Source: Artemia franciscana (taxonomy: Eukaryota; Arthropoda; Branchiopoda; Anostraca; Artemiidae). From it: a stretch of 64,000 nt of DNA. The position numbers and the translations under genes were made by a program. The DNA lies in the NCBI RefSeq assembly GCF_032884065.1, contig NC_088865.1:48148868-48212867 (forward strand), in the 5' to 3' direction. A model generated the notes under the pieces. The model saw only the letters and a list, made by a program, of their open reading frames with translations, was not told the DNA's origin and made no database searches. Shown piece by piece: positions 24,797-37,095 of the stretch (positions are counted from its first letter, which is position 1; each line of letters opens with the position of its first letter).

Positions 24797-25039
24797 CTGC
24801 AACGTAAACCAGATTATTACCCGTAGAGAGCTGCATTAGATGGCTGGATATTATCTATACGAGGTATTTGACCAAGCTATCTCTATTGACAAGATTTTAT
24901 TGTATTTGTCACAAGAGGCTAACCTGTTTAATTGTGGATGGATTGTTTGGTTATCTTCTGCCACCAGTGGATGTTGAGGATTCTTTTGAGATTCTCAAAA
25001 TGTTGAGGTTCTCGAAAGCACTCACAGCAGAACTAGGAT

Positions 25040-27420
25040 GACGTTGCTATGAAAGGGTAGCAAATTTTAGCCGTAAAGAAAAGCTTTGAGACGACCAAAC
25101 TTTCCGTTGTCTATTGAAGACTCCAGTGGCCCAAGCAATTCTTGTGAGAATTTGTTTTCTAGTTGATCTTGTATTTTTGATTATTATTCCTATGTATTTG
25201 AAATGGATGATTTGTTTTAATTGCTAGTCTCCAAAGCGAGGCTCAGGGGTAAATCTCCTGTGACCATGCATTTTGTTTTTCAATTTACTTTTAGGCCGAC
25301 CTGGCAGACTTCTCTTCACTTGGTCTAATAGCTCTTGAAGTCACTGCTTACATGATTCTAGTATGGCGATGTCGCCAGTGAAGCCTTTCATGCTCAGGCG
25401 TACTTCAGAATTAAGCTGGATGCTTTTTGTGCTGTGCTTTGCACGGTATAATCAATTACGATTGCAAAGAGTAGTGGCAACAAGACGCAGCCTTGTTTGA
25501 CTCATGACAGGCTATGAAAGAAATGGGTTTCGCCGCTTGTCGTCTTTACACACCACTCATTGTCTTTAAAGAAAACAATAGTAAGAAAAACTATCTTTTT
25601 AGGGATTCTGTAGTACAGTAGGATCATCCACAGACTATGACGGCTCATTTAGTCAAAAGATTTTTCAAAACCGATGAATATCATATGGATATTTGATCAG
25701 CACTCTCTGTTTTCTTCCATCAGTTGTTGTAAACATAATTTAAGATCCACATAAGAAGGGTTTGGTTTGAATCCATGTTACTCCTTACCAAGGTGCCTGT
25801 CAAACTGTGAACTGATTCCCTGCCGTAAAATAAGTGACAACAATTTACTGAGTATCAGAAGCAGAAAGATTCCACGCCAGTTGTCTTTGAGGTTGGCGTC
25901 TCCTCTATTGAACAACGTTACACGTATACTGTATTTCCACTTTGACTGTTACCCTTATTGCTCCAAGCAAAGCTGTTTAGACAATTAGAAATGTCATAAC
26001 CGATACCATTATCATTTCTGCGGAAGTGTGGTCTTCGCCAGATGACTTGATATTTTCAGATTTTGTTTCGATGCAGCAGTTTCGTTGGATGACGGAGGAT
26101 CTTTGTTGACATTTAAGAAGAACAAAACTGTTGCTTGAATCTCTGGGGGTTTTCTGCCTTAGGTCTGTTCCACAGCTTTTCAAAGTGGCTATCCCAGAAT
26201 TTGCTCGCCACAGACAGCTTGGTTATCAGGTTGCCCGAGGAGGATTCCCAGTCCATGCTGAATAGAGGAATTCTCGACAATTATCTCATTGGTGATTTTA
26301 TGTACAGCTTTTGAGTTACCTCTCTCCACTGCTTCTTCTACCAGCACAACTTGCCACTCAATCAAATTTCTCTGATCATTTCTGGCACTGTCTTTCATTT
26401 CTTTATCCGTGGCTCTATATTCTTTACTTCTGAAGATCTGGTGGTCGAGGTCTTGTCTTTGGATAAGTGATGCTTTTATTATTTTCCTTTTCCCTATGTT
26501 ATTCCATGTATCGTCAGACATCTATTGGTCCTTTGGACTTATGCAGTGGCCAATGCTGGCTTTCCCTGTATAATGAAAGCAGAGTCTTATGCTTTCTCAG
26601 GTTTGTTGGCTGCTTCAAAGATTGGGTTTGAGGGAGTCGTTTTGGCATTTTTATTTATTTTTCAACTTGAGGGATATTTTTGCTGCCATAAGGTTATGGT
26701 TTGAGCCAGCGGAAGCTCCTCTTAGTCCCTTATATAAAGTAGGCCTAATTTCCAGTTCTTGCTTCAGGAACAGTGGTCAATCTAATTTCGGGTAAGGCAA
26801 TCGGGTTATGTCCATGAGTGTGTGTGCACGTTCTGGTGGGCAAATATGGTCCTTCCTGTTATTTAGCTGGAAAAACCATGCTCACTGAGGTCGGGCGGAG
26901 AGTGAGATCGGTCGTTTCCATTTTGTACTGATTTTGAAGCCTCCATAAAAAATGCTATATCGTGCCGTGGTATGTCTTCGGCTACCGATTTGAGTGCTAC
27001 TATTTGAGTGTTTTGTCTTTGACACGTTGGGAGCGTACTTAGTAGGTGCGTAGTAGGCTACTATTGTCAGTTTCACATGGACGCCTATGAAGCGAGATTT
27101 CAGTTAACATTACCGTCTACTGCAGTATAGCTAGAGATGTTTGATTTGTTGACATAAGGGCAACTTCGAATTTACAGCTCTGCAAGGACTCGCTGCAGAA
27201 AATAGTCATATATCTGTCAAGTATATTTGATCCATAGCCAATCCACCAAACCTATGTCAGAGCCAGAAGGTTAAGGTGGTAATTTTGAAGAAGTCACAGC
27301 TTTCGCCAATACTCGGAAGCCTAATACTTAGTGCAAAAGTTCTGAAAATCAAATCTAAGGTGCTGTTTCGCATTCATAAATCTTGTCCATGCGCTTGTGG
27401 TAGTTGTCATAAAAAAAACA
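25040..27420 (-). mobile_element. Decayed APE-RT non-LTR retrotransposon
   Basis: Minus strand, in broken frames from 27.4 to 25.0 kb. An endonuclease piece contains KLTIVAYYAPT (about 27075-27040). A linker ORF of 110 residues (26521-26189) contains WNNIGKRKIIK and KEMKDSARNDQR, typical of the segment between endonuclease and RT. The RT reads GFKPNPSYVDLKLCLQQLME, FIGFEKSFD (25690-25650, followed by a stop) and VKQGCVLLPLLFAIVIDYTV (about 25510-25450). A downstream segment reads RIAWATGVFNRQRKVW (about 25160-25100). The domain order is that of RTE/CR1-like elements. Many stops and frameshifts make it inactive. No clear tail is seen. Confidence 0.85.
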
Positions 27421-27639
27421 GTTCGATCTGAGGTTTAATCTTGGTGTTTAAGTTTCATTGGTATGTTTCCCCAAGGGCTGGTCCTCGAAGTGTATGGGAA
27501 GGCCACAGCCAAATCCTCCTCTAATGACAAACTTGGAACAGTCATGCTCCACTGACCTTTCCGAGGCGAGGCGACTCACACAGTTGAAATTACTATGTAA
27601 TTACCTTGAAATTATTGCATTATCTATAATAATTTCTTG

Positions 27640-28200
27640 AAAATATCTTCAAATAAGAAGCAAAAGGCCCAAAAAAGCAAATGATCTTTACAAAAGTTAC
27701 ACCGTCAAATTTAGAATATCAGCGAGTTCTAATGCAGAAGTTCCAAGCCTCGATCAATAAAAATAAGAAATTTTTTTGTCCGAAAAGAATTATGACAAAA
27801 CCATGTTTATTTTCTTTTTGTTTTGTTTTCCCCAGGGATGATCACATCAAACCTATGGCCTCAGAAAATTGGAAGAAGGCACACTCAAATGAAAATTAAA
27901 ATTTCTAGTGCCCCTTTTAAGTGTCAAAAATTTTGCCACAGTAAAGTGGTGTTTTCTATAATTTTGTGGCACAAAACAATAGGTTCACCTAAATGAGGGG
28001 GAAAAAAGTTATGGGTTGAAAATTCTGAGAATTTTGTCCGAGGCAATAATATCAGAAAACTATACATTGGGCTTCCCAGTTTCAGAAGCAGTGATGCCAT
28101 GGGATAATCCCTTGCTGGGATAATGATAGTCCATGAAAAATAAACTCTAATAACTCTATATTGAGATTCCAAATTCTACAAAAAGTAATGCAGCACAGTC
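27640..28200 (-). repeat. Diverged copy of the main family (3' half)
   Basis: Modules 'caaatttagaatatcagcgagttctaatgcagaagttcc', 'ccccagggatgatcacatcaaacc' and 'tagtgccccttttaagtg' match the 20.6-20.8 kb portion of the inverted copy, in the same orientation. The rest is decayed. Confidence 0.55.
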
Positions 28201-28689
28201 ACACATTCGTTCCTTAAAAGTCAAGTAATTCATAAAAATTAAATATTTAATATAGGCATTTACTTCACTGCTTTATTTATCTTATTTGATGCTCTTGATT
28301 TCTCCTAAGAATATATTTAGTGATGTGTAAATGCAAACAAGCTATTGTGAAGGGGTCTAGGAAGAGGTGGGGATATCAGATGCAGAATTTCCATGCATAT
28401 AAACAATAATACGCCTCCCTGTCCACCCAAAATTTTGTGGCAAAAATATTAATACGAAGTTATTCAACACACTACTGTTGATTGGAAATTTTGACCAAAT
28501 ATTCCAATTCCGTCCAGAACTTCAACTACAATTCAACATGTAATTATTTTGCAGATTAAAGCTGAAAATGTGGGGCAATATTGATTAAATTACAATTATT
28601 GATATAAACAATTTAACACCAAGAAATCAGGGCCTTATGAGGCCGGTAGCTAAACATATATTGGTTAGGCGTGGGAATGATTTGAAAAA

Positions 28690-28900
28690 TCATTAGAAAT
28701 TAAAAAAAAGAGGAATATAGAAACTTAAAACTAATAGAAATTCACCATTCTCAGCCCCTCACTGTTTACGCTAAGGTTTGACTTTTTTTTCCCAATTCTA
28801 GAACGACTGCTGAAACACAACGGCAGGTGAACTGGAATACAAATTTTTTTGAAGCCCCAAAAAACTTTATTGTAACGAGCGAGGGGTTGAGGATTTTTTC
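28690..28900. repeat. Decayed copy of the family palindrome
   Basis: Left phrase 'agcccctcactgtttacgctaaggtttgac' (28755-28785) and right phrase 'aactttattgtaacgagcgaggggttgagg' (28862-28892) are inverted copies, as in the main palindrome. The outer arms are eroded. Confidence 0.6.
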
Positions 28901-29022
28901 AAAGAAAAGTAAATAACTATCTTATACCAAAAAGTAATATGAAAATATTTAATTCAAAGAAGGGTTTTCTTAATGTTGTTTTGCATACACCCTTGCTTTT
29001 TTTCATAGTTTTTGGAACTTTG

Positions 29023-29024
<2 letters not shown>

Positions 29025-29114
<90 letters not shown>
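29025..29114. repeat. (TC)45 microsatellite
   Basis: An uninterrupted TC run of 90 bp that directly abuts the truncated 5' side of the retrotransposon at 29115. Serine/leucine ORFs through it are artefacts. Confidence 0.98.
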
Positions 29115-29116
<2 letters not shown>

Positions 29117-31560
29117 GCTATGATGAATCATCTTGTCGTAACCAGCACCACAATTCAGCACAAGCTGAGCCATCTAGTGACCTGGCATTCCAACGACGGT
29201 GTTACTAAGGCCCAAATTGACTTCATTCTCATCCGCCAACGTTAGAGATGTTCAGTAATAGACTCCCGCTCTTATAACGGTGCAGACACACACCCAAAAC
29301 CAGGGTCTGATCACGAGCTAGTGCTTTCAAAAATACTACTTCGTCATGTATCTCGGAAAGAGAATAAACCAAAAGCTCGAATCGATATTGGTAGGTTGTA
29401 AGATAAAGAAGTTCAACAAACTCTAAATATGGAGCTAACAAACTGTTTTGATGCCCTAAACTTGAATGAAGAGGAAAACTGTGACCCTGATTAAAGATGA
29501 AAGACCTTCAAAACAGTAAGAGAGAGACAGAGACCACTGAAGAGATTCTAGGCCGAACAAAATTAAAAACTACAGCATTGGATTACCATTGGAGCTCAGT
29601 TACTAGTCGAAGAACTTAGAAAAAAGGTGAGTAGCCCTAAACATATCCCGAAAGAGTTGCGCAGACAGGTCAATTGCTCTGCTCGTCTAGACCACCGCAA
29701 AATGTGGGAAGGGACTGCTTTGTCTTTAGAAAAAGCACCACACGCTCATGACACCCACAAACTCTACCTGGTTCTTAAGGGATCGACTGGTAAGAAATCT
29801 GCTGTGTCTGAATTTGTCAGAGAAAGAGCAGAAAATGTCATTAGCTGTCAAAAGGAACGTTTGATCAGACGGAAAGATCAATTCGAAATACTACTTAATC
29901 AATCCCCGTCATCCCGTCATCAATTCCTGGTTGTTTCCCCCTGGTGTTAAAAAAGAACCTTACAGCATCGAGCTGGCCACCCCAATACGAGCGGAAATAT
30001 CCAAAACGATTAAGGTCCTGAAGAACAATAAATCCCCGGGCCAAGATGGTCCCCCCCGGAAATATATAAACAGTATCCCGAGATCACACTAGAGCAGCTC
30101 CATGGTATCCCTGGGGAGGTAAGGAGGACAAACACATTCCCAAAAGGATTGGAAGACTTGGAAAAAATTCCCAAAAGAATTGGACTTTCTTTTTACAGTA
30201 AAGCTGATAAAAGCGAGTGCAAAAATTATCGGGGAATAAGTGTAATTGACATTGCAGTAAAAATTTTCGGGATTATCCTCCTTAACTACTTCAAGGCACC
30301 AAGGGAGAAAAGAACTCGTGAAAATCAAGCCGGTTTCCATCCTGGTAGAGGCTGCACTGACAATATTTTGTGCTCCTGCTTATTGTCCAGCAGTTTGAAA
30401 GATATAATTTGCCCTGATTCTGATATTTCTGGACTTCGTTTCCGCCTTCGATACAATCACTCGCCAAACACTTTGTAAAATTCTTGAAATTGATGGCTCT
30501 GAAATTTATCGAACTACTTAGAGCATACTACAAGGGTTCTTTGAGTCGAGTTCGAGTTTACAGACCAGAGACTTAAAGAATTTCTGGTTGAGCTTGGAAT
30601 AAAACAAGGTTTCGTCCTGTCTCTGGCTCTGTTTAACTACCGTATTGATTGGGTGCTTGAAAATGCGTTTCCTTCTCATCCAGGAGCACAGATTAGACAG
30701 AACCTTTCTCTTGTAGACCTCGAGACCTTGAATACGCTGATGATACAGCAATCCTCTTGGACCCAGAGAAAGCTCAAACTATGCTCGATGAGGTAGTTAC
30801 TTGGGAATATCGCATTGGCTTGAAAGTTAGTACAGGGAAGACAAATCACACTGATCCTATTTCGTTAACTGTAAATCAAGTACAGTTGGATCATTTCAAC
30901 GGATTCACATACCTTGGCTCCCAGATTTTTACTTATGGATCTTTTGACGCTGATATTCAACAGAGACTGCAGAGAGCACAGACGGTCTTTGGTTCACTTA
31001 GAAAACCGTTTTGGAACGGGCATGAAATAAGTATAGGAGCTAAAGTTCGAGTCTACCTGGCTTTGGTTCGAACAATCTTTCTTTGTGGATGCAAAACTTT
31101 GTTAGTAAAGCGACTACATGAAAACAAACTGAAGGTGTTTAAGCATAACTGTCTGCCTAGCATCTTCAGGTTAATTCTGAATGACCTCATATCAAACGTG
31201 GATATGTGACGAATCTGTGGCATCAAAAGATGCGTTGCCATCACGACCAAGGAACGTCAACTGAAATGATTGGGCCATGTGTTACGGAGGCCAACAGAGT
31301 ACTTGTCTCATTAAATCCTTCTAGCTGAGCCCCTAACTCTTGGAAAAGGCGCCAAGGAGGACAACAGAAAAGCTGGTGGAACTTGGTTAAATTATATCTT
31401 AGCCTATTGAAGGGTTCAGAAAGTTCGGTCATAGATGGACAACTCAATGGCTCTCATTTGCAAAGCAGATAGCAGTAGACTGCATTACGTGGTTCACAAA
31501 GGTCTCGAAGATCCTTGATACAGGGCAAGGTAGAAGGCCTGATTCCCACCATAAGTACAA
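29115..31560 (+). mobile_element. 5'-truncated APE-RT non-LTR retrotransposon
   Basis: Read on plus. The C-terminal half of an APE endonuclease comes first: NHLVVTSTTIQHK, TWHSNDGVTKAQIDFILI and GSDHELVLSKILLRH, with the SDH catalytic motif at 29306-29314. After a linker with ELRRQ and KSPGQDG, the RT reads KADKSECKNYRGISVIDIAV (about 30201-30260), ENQAGFHPGRGCTDNIL (30320-30369), FIDFVSAFDTITRQTLCKIL (about 30440-30490), GIKQGF, YADD at 30733-30744, and FTYLGSQIFTYGSFDADIQQ (30904-30965). The end reads LGHVLRR (31270-31290). At least five frameshifts or stops make it inactive. The YADD box and the SDH triad member are intact. The 5' part is missing and a (TC)n tract takes its place. Confidence 0.93.
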
Positions 31561-33446
31561 GTAAGCAGTAAATATACTCACTATACTTTTTTTATACTAT
31601 AATCCTACCCATAGTTTAGACTGACCAAACGCTGATACTTCCTCTCTGTCTTGAGGACTTTATGGTATTTCCTTTCCCGTAGAGCTTGTTAAAAGGTTTT
31701 ATGGACTTAACCTTTTTATCTTTTTTGACCTGAAGCCACTATTTTCGAATTCGTTTAAAGTTTTCAAAACTTTTCCACTTTGAAGATTAGCGGCCCGCTA
31801 TTTAGAAATTGATGTAACTATGTAGGCTCTATGGCTATAAAGACAAAAAATGAAGCCAAACCATAAAAAATCTGGATATGAGATTGTCCTTGTAAATCAA
31901 TTCGTCAAATCATATCAATAAAAAAAAAACTAAAGGAAAACAGACCAAAACGAAACAGGAAACAGAAATAGGAAACACAAACTAATACTGTTCAAAACAC
32001 ACAAATTAAGATGAGAAAAACAGCTGTTGAATATTTTTTTGACAAGATATTTATGAATTGGTTTTTAAAAAATTTACCTTTTGGTATTTACGTTAATTTT
32101 CAAAAAAAGTATTTGAAAAATTTACCTTTTGGTACCTACATTAATTTCCATTTTTAATGCTAATATTTGGCAACAAGTAATAATGTTTTAGGTTCATGTT
32201 TTTCACCAATTTATGGGTTTTCGATTTGGATAATTTTTTATTTAGGAGTTTTTCTTTCTAGTTAACTGCTATTTTTTACTTTTTGTTTCTCATTTTTTCC
32301 ATAGCTCTATTTTCTTTAATTTTTTTATAGTATTCGACAGTTAACTCGTACTATTGCACTTCATCTAAATCCCTTTTTTTCTATGTACCTCTTTCTTCTT
32401 TTCCTACATCAATAGTTCTATCTTACCTATTTTTTATATTTTCCATATATTCTATTATATATTCAACCATTTGAAGGGCGGCTCTAAGAAATTCAGCAGA
32501 ATTCATATTATCCTAGAATTAACAACAAATTAGCTTTTCACTAATCGAGCTAGAATTAGCCTATTACAAACAATTTTTCAAATCTGAGGAATTATCTTCT
32601 ATTCTTTTGATAAGAAGATCTGAGACAGAAAAATACAACGAAATATCCTAATTGCTGAAGACGAATTTTATTAATGCAGGCTGGATCCAAACATAAACAG
32701 ATAAAGAGTGGATTTCAAAACTGATTGAAAACAAGTTCAATTTTCAGACACCCTGGTATCAATGAGGCTATCAGTTGGATAACCCTTTATTGAATCAACT
32801 AGAATTACTTTTAGACGGGCTAATCAGGTCAAACCAATTGCTATATAATGCTGGAAAAGGCCCCTGGACCCACAAACATAAAACATGATATCATATTTAA
32901 AGTTAAGATAGCTAATCTAAAGAAGCAAATTGAAATAGCGAGGAATAATATTTTGAGGGTGAACTCCCTGAAATATCCTGAATATACCCAGAAACACACG
33001 TAAAATGGAATAGACAAGAATAATTTTTCTGGAGGTACATTTCCTGAGACACCCTGAATATAGCTTACGCCAAAAAAACCCTGAAATATTTGTAAATTGA
33101 AATGGGTCAGAACAAAGCTTTTGCAGACAGACTACCTGAAATATCTTGAATAAGTTACTTACAATGAATAAAAATTAAATATCAAAAACAAAGTCCTTTT
33201 AATTCAAAGATGAACATTAAAACTGAAAACGATCAGAAGTAATCCTGTACATAAAAAGAATGTAACTCATCAACCCCCTGCTCGTTAAGCCAAAGTTCGA
33301 CTTATTTTCTCAATGCTTTAAAAACCGGCCATATAATGCATGAACAATGTGATATAAAATTGACTATTATGCCATACCGATTTGACTTTTTTAGCTTTTT
33401 AAAGAAACAGTATCATTTTCAGATAAAATGTTTGAGAGATAAAATA
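31561..33446. other. AT-rich stretch with two small tandem repeats, no gene
   Basis: At 32065-32155 the phrase 'aaaaatttaccttttggta(t/c)(t/c)tac(g/a)ttaatttt' is duplicated with a step of about 55 bp. At 32945-33150 the phrase 'cctgaaatatcctgaata' recurs three times about 85-90 bp apart. No coding sequence is recognised. Confidence 0.55.
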
Positions 33447-34387
33447 AAAAACTGTTTTTTAGCTGAAAGTAAGGAGCTACATTAAAACATAAGCCGAACA
33501 GAAATTATTCCGTCTATGAAAAGGGCTATCCCCTCCGCTAAAGTTTTGTTACCTTAAAAAAGTGGAGTTGTGACAAAGAGTCAAATTTTAGTGTAAAGAG
33601 CGGGAAATCGACGAGGGGATAGCCCCTTTCCTATACGGAATAATTTCTGTTCGCTTTAAGTTTAATATTGCTCCATACTAACAGTTAAAAAACTCGTTTT
33701 ATATTTAATTTCTGGACGTTTTTCTACTAATACAGGTAGAAAATTCCCCCTTGCAGAAAATTCTCCGCCTTCCCCGAAACATGTCTATTTACTTCCCAAT
33801 AATAAATACTACTTGTATGCAATGGGCAGATTTCATGACTTTAATACCTTTCCCCAGTGGCTGTGGGTGTTATGTTATCCTAAGAGACATAGTCACTGGA
33901 ATGTTTAACTTTGCTGAACAAAATGGCCATCTCCGAATTTGATTGGATGACTTTTAGGAAAAAGGTCAGATGGGAGGGGGGCCATTTGCACTCCAATCTT
34001 TTTGGTCGCTTAAAAAGGCACTAGAACTTTCAGTTTCCGTTTTAAAAAGCTCTTTCTCAATATTCTAGGACTATTGGTTCCATGCAGTGACACCTGGCGA
34101 AAACAAACAAACAGAGAAAAAAATTCACACTCATCTATGATTTTTCTTCTGGCAAAAAATACAAAATTCAACATATTCGCAGATGGGATCGTGAAACGTC
34201 TACAAAAGGGTTCTTGGATACGCTGAATCTCATGTGTGATTTTCGTAGTGGGAAGTTTCGTAGATTTTGATGGGTAACACTAAACTTAATGAATCTTATA
34301 TATTTGGAATCAATGTAATAAGCCAATTCTTTTGATATTGAGCCGCATCGTTCCTTACTCACACTTTGTTACCACGCACTGTTTTGA
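33447..34387 (+). repeat. Main palindromic repeat family, internally deleted copy
   Basis: Palindrome arms at 33463-33690 (GCTGAAAGTAAGGAGCTAC on the left, the inverted form ending near 33680). This is followed directly by the G/C-rich and 3' modules, and ends in GAGCCGCATCGTTCCTTAC plus the hairpin region (near 34360-34387). The second palindrome seen in full copies is absent. Confidence 0.8.
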
Positions 34388-34609
34388 CTATCCTATATAG
34401 CACACTTGAATTTACCATACGAGGGATGAGCTCAAAAATTCTCCTAATAAAAGGCACCAGCCAACCTACAGGTTTAAGACCAGAGGGTTGGGAAGGGCAG
34501 TAGCTCCTTTCACATATGGAATGATAACTGTTCATTTTAAGTTTTAATTTGCTTTTCACTATAATGTGAAAACATTATTCTTAAGTTAATTTTCGTATTA
34601 AAATTAATT

Positions 34610-35500
34610 TGTTTAATTGAATTGAATAGAATTGAATTTATTTATAACCCGTTATAATACACATGAAAAACGGAGTATAATGTGAATAAAAGAAAAGATG
34701 AAAAAGATAATGACCTAAAAAACTACATAAAAAACTTTGCAATACTTCACCTTACTTAAAAACAATTAAAACATACAAAAGCAAAACATTCATTGAATCA
34801 AAATAGCACTCCATGGGTGCCGACCAATTCTACTATTGTAAGCTTCTATGCTTTTTCTGATAGAAGCATTCGGGTCTATGATGCCGTATCTTTTAATGAC
34901 CCAGGAGTTGCTTGACCATGGTGGAAGGGCAAGCAGGTATTTGGCATACCGGAAATAGATTCGCCGAAGCTCCTTCGTCTCGGTTATCGTAAACGTACGC
35001 CAAAAAGGTGCAAGGTATAGGAAATTCGAGAGTGCAGAAGCATTGTAAAGTTTCGCTAGCAGTTTGCGGTTGAGTTGAAGTTTGTTTGCTACCAAGCTTC
35101 CGTATGTAGTTGCTGTTCGACGTTGGAAATGAAGGATCAAGAGCCTTCTAGTTGCTTTAAGAGTGTCACCGATAGGAAGCCCTAAATATTTCATTTGTGA
35201 TTTTGGGGAAACTGTCGTGCCTTCGAGATTAATAGTAAATCCTGCTCGAGTTTCAACCCAGTTGAACAGAACCACGTCCGATTTTTCTCTATTGAATGTA
35301 AGGTTAATCTTAGCATATTCTTTACTTAAAGTAGCAAAATTTCTTTCGAACGACTGTACTGTTCGACTGGGGTTAAAAATACCATCTGCATAAGCGATAA
35401 TTGACACAACAATCCCTTCTAAAATACATGAAGGAACTGAGCTGGATTGGGCGTTCAGGATACAGTTATTAAAGGCAACTGGAGAGGTAAGGGCACCTTA
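34610..35500 (-). mobile_element. Non-LTR retrotransposon, RT 3' half with ATTCA-rich tail
   Basis: A 205-residue ORF (35407-34790) continues upstream in frame to about 35498 (GALTSPVAFNNCILNAQSSS). It contains SIIAYADGIF, where the catalytic YADD is changed to YADG; LTFNREKSDVVLFNWVETRA; MKYLGLPIGDTL; and a long C-terminal 'thumb' region (TYGSLVANKLQLNRKLLAKL, NFLYLAPFWRTF). This is the RT of a CR1/Jockey-type element of a different family from those at 25 and 29 kb. The 3' end reaches an ATTCAATTC-type tail at 34610-34645. The D-to-G change in the catalytic box would inactivate it. It is the longest clean retroelement ORF in the window. Confidence 0.88.
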
Positions 35501-36273
35501 CCTCCCAGGATGAAAAATCCTCCCACGTAACCTACTCCTCTCGACCCCCCACCCCTGCCAGAAAAATTATTCCTGAAAACGTCTGTATACTTCCCAATAT
35601 ACAATACTATATGTAAACAATGGGCAAAGTTCATAACTTGCAGCCCTTCTCCCGGGGATTGCAGGGGATTAAGTTGTCCTCAAAGACACAGTTATTAGGT
35701 TTTCGACAATGCTGAACAAAATGACTATATCAAAATTTTGATTCCGTGACTTTGATAAAAAATGAGGTTGAGAGGGGGTGCCATCCAATTTTTTTAGTCT
35801 CTTAAAAAATTAAACTTTTAATTTTCATTTGAATGGAATCTCGCACGATATTCTAGGACCATTGGGTCGGTACAAATACCCCTGGAAAAACAAAAAGCAA
35901 AAAATAAAAAATAAACGCGCATCCGTGATCTTTCTTCTGGCAAAAAATTCAAAATTGGACAATTTTCCAGATAGGAGCTTGAAACCTCTACAGCAGGGTT
36001 CTCTGATACGGTGAATGTGATGATGTGATTTTCATTAAGATTTTATGACTTTCTGGGGCTGTTTCCCCCTTTTCTCAAAATAAGGCAAATTTTCTCAGGC
36101 TCATAGTTTCTTATGGGTAAGACTAAACTTGATGAAACTTATATATCTGAAATCAATTTAAAAATCTATGTCTTTGATGTATCTATTGGTATTATATTTA
36201 CGTTTTTTAGAGTTTCGGCTACTATCGAGCCGGGTAGCTCCTGACTTACAGTTCGTTGCCAAGAACTGTTTGA
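35501..36273 (+). repeat. Main repeat family, 5'-truncated copy
   Basis: It begins within the 'cctccca-gtaac-cct' module (35510-35540), continues through the G/C-rich module (35640-35690) and 'gataggagcttgaaacctctac' (35972-35992). It ends with GAGCCGGGTAGCTCCTGAC and the hairpin at about 36248-36273. Penelope-like coding sequence begins on the next base. Confidence 0.8.
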
Positions 36274-37095
36274 TTGAAAGTCTCCTAGAAAAACTGAATA
36301 ATTTAGGAGAGGAATTAGTTTTTACAATTAAAAAAGAAATAGATAATAAGTTAGCGTATTTGGATATATAAATTCAAAGAAATAATAAGGAAGCTTTTTC
36401 TATTTATCGTAAACCTACAAATAACATATGTTATTTACCTTTTATGTCGAATTAAATTAAAAAAAAAACTTAAAAAAAGTTTTTTAACTGCAAGTAAGGA
36501 GTGATATCAAAAATTAAACGAACAGAAATTATTCTGTATATGAAATGGGTTGTCCCCTCCTCAACACCCTGCTCTTTACGCTAAAGTTTGATTCTTTCTT
36601 ACAACTCTACTTTTTAAGACAACAAAAAAACTATTCTTTTGATTTAGCTATTGGTATAGAAATTCCCTTTTTTAGAGTTTCAGTTACTATTGAGCCGGGT
36701 CGCTCCTTACTACAGTTCGTTACCGCGAACTATTTGATAATCCAATTTAAGTAAAACAGGGAGTAACTATTTCTTTAGTTGATAGGGTTTTAAAATTAAC
36801 ATCACCAAAATACAAAAGTAGGGAACTCTTTTTTATTCAGGATATTTTAATTGGTAATGGATATCCCGAACATATGATATCTCCAGTGATAGAAAAAAAG
36901 TTAATGGAACCGGAAATAAGAGAGGAAGATGAGTCAACTAGAAAACATTATCACATAGCTTTGCTGTATATTCCAATTTTGTTGCAAAAATTAAGAAAAG
37001 AACAAAAAAACGTCATATAAAACAGATTTTAAATCGCAAATACCATAAGTCTCTTAAATGAACGGAAAAGATAATTTTCCGAAAAATTTATAAAG
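36274..37095 (+). mobile_element. Penelope-like element, RT fragment split by a repeat
   Basis: Plus-strand reading: SLLEKLNNLGEELVFTIKKE, IDNKLAYLDI, EAFSIYRKPTNNICYLPFMS (YRKPT at 36404-36418), then after the insertion 36453-36741, QGVTISLVDRVLKLTSPKYK and FIQDILIGNGYPEHMISPVI (about 36757-36890). 'FLD-x-x-I...YRKPT-x-T-x-YL' followed by 'KRGV-x-x-LV-x-RA' and 'L-x-x-NGYP' is the diagnostic order of Penelope-like reverse transcriptases. The 5' half is missing. Its GIY-YIG part appears at 43.1 kb, so this and 43093-43425 look like one element separated by later insertions. Only a few stops are present. Confidence 0.85.
36453..36741 (+). repeat. Short deletion derivative of the main repeat family
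   Basis: About 290 bp. The left arm of the main palindrome (GTAAGGAGTGATATC ... TTTACGCTAAAGTTTGATTC) is joined directly to the family's 3' end ('gagtttcagttactattgagccgggtcgctccttac', then the hairpin). The 1.2-kb middle is missing. It interrupts the Penelope-like reading frame between 'MSN' and 'PI-VKQGV', with AAT on both sides, so the insertion boundaries can be read almost to the base. Confidence 0.85.

Noticed and set aside
28939-29245. Leu-Ser repeat ORFs
   Set aside because: They read through the (TC)45 tract. Only the part after 29115 is real, as decayed endonuclease.
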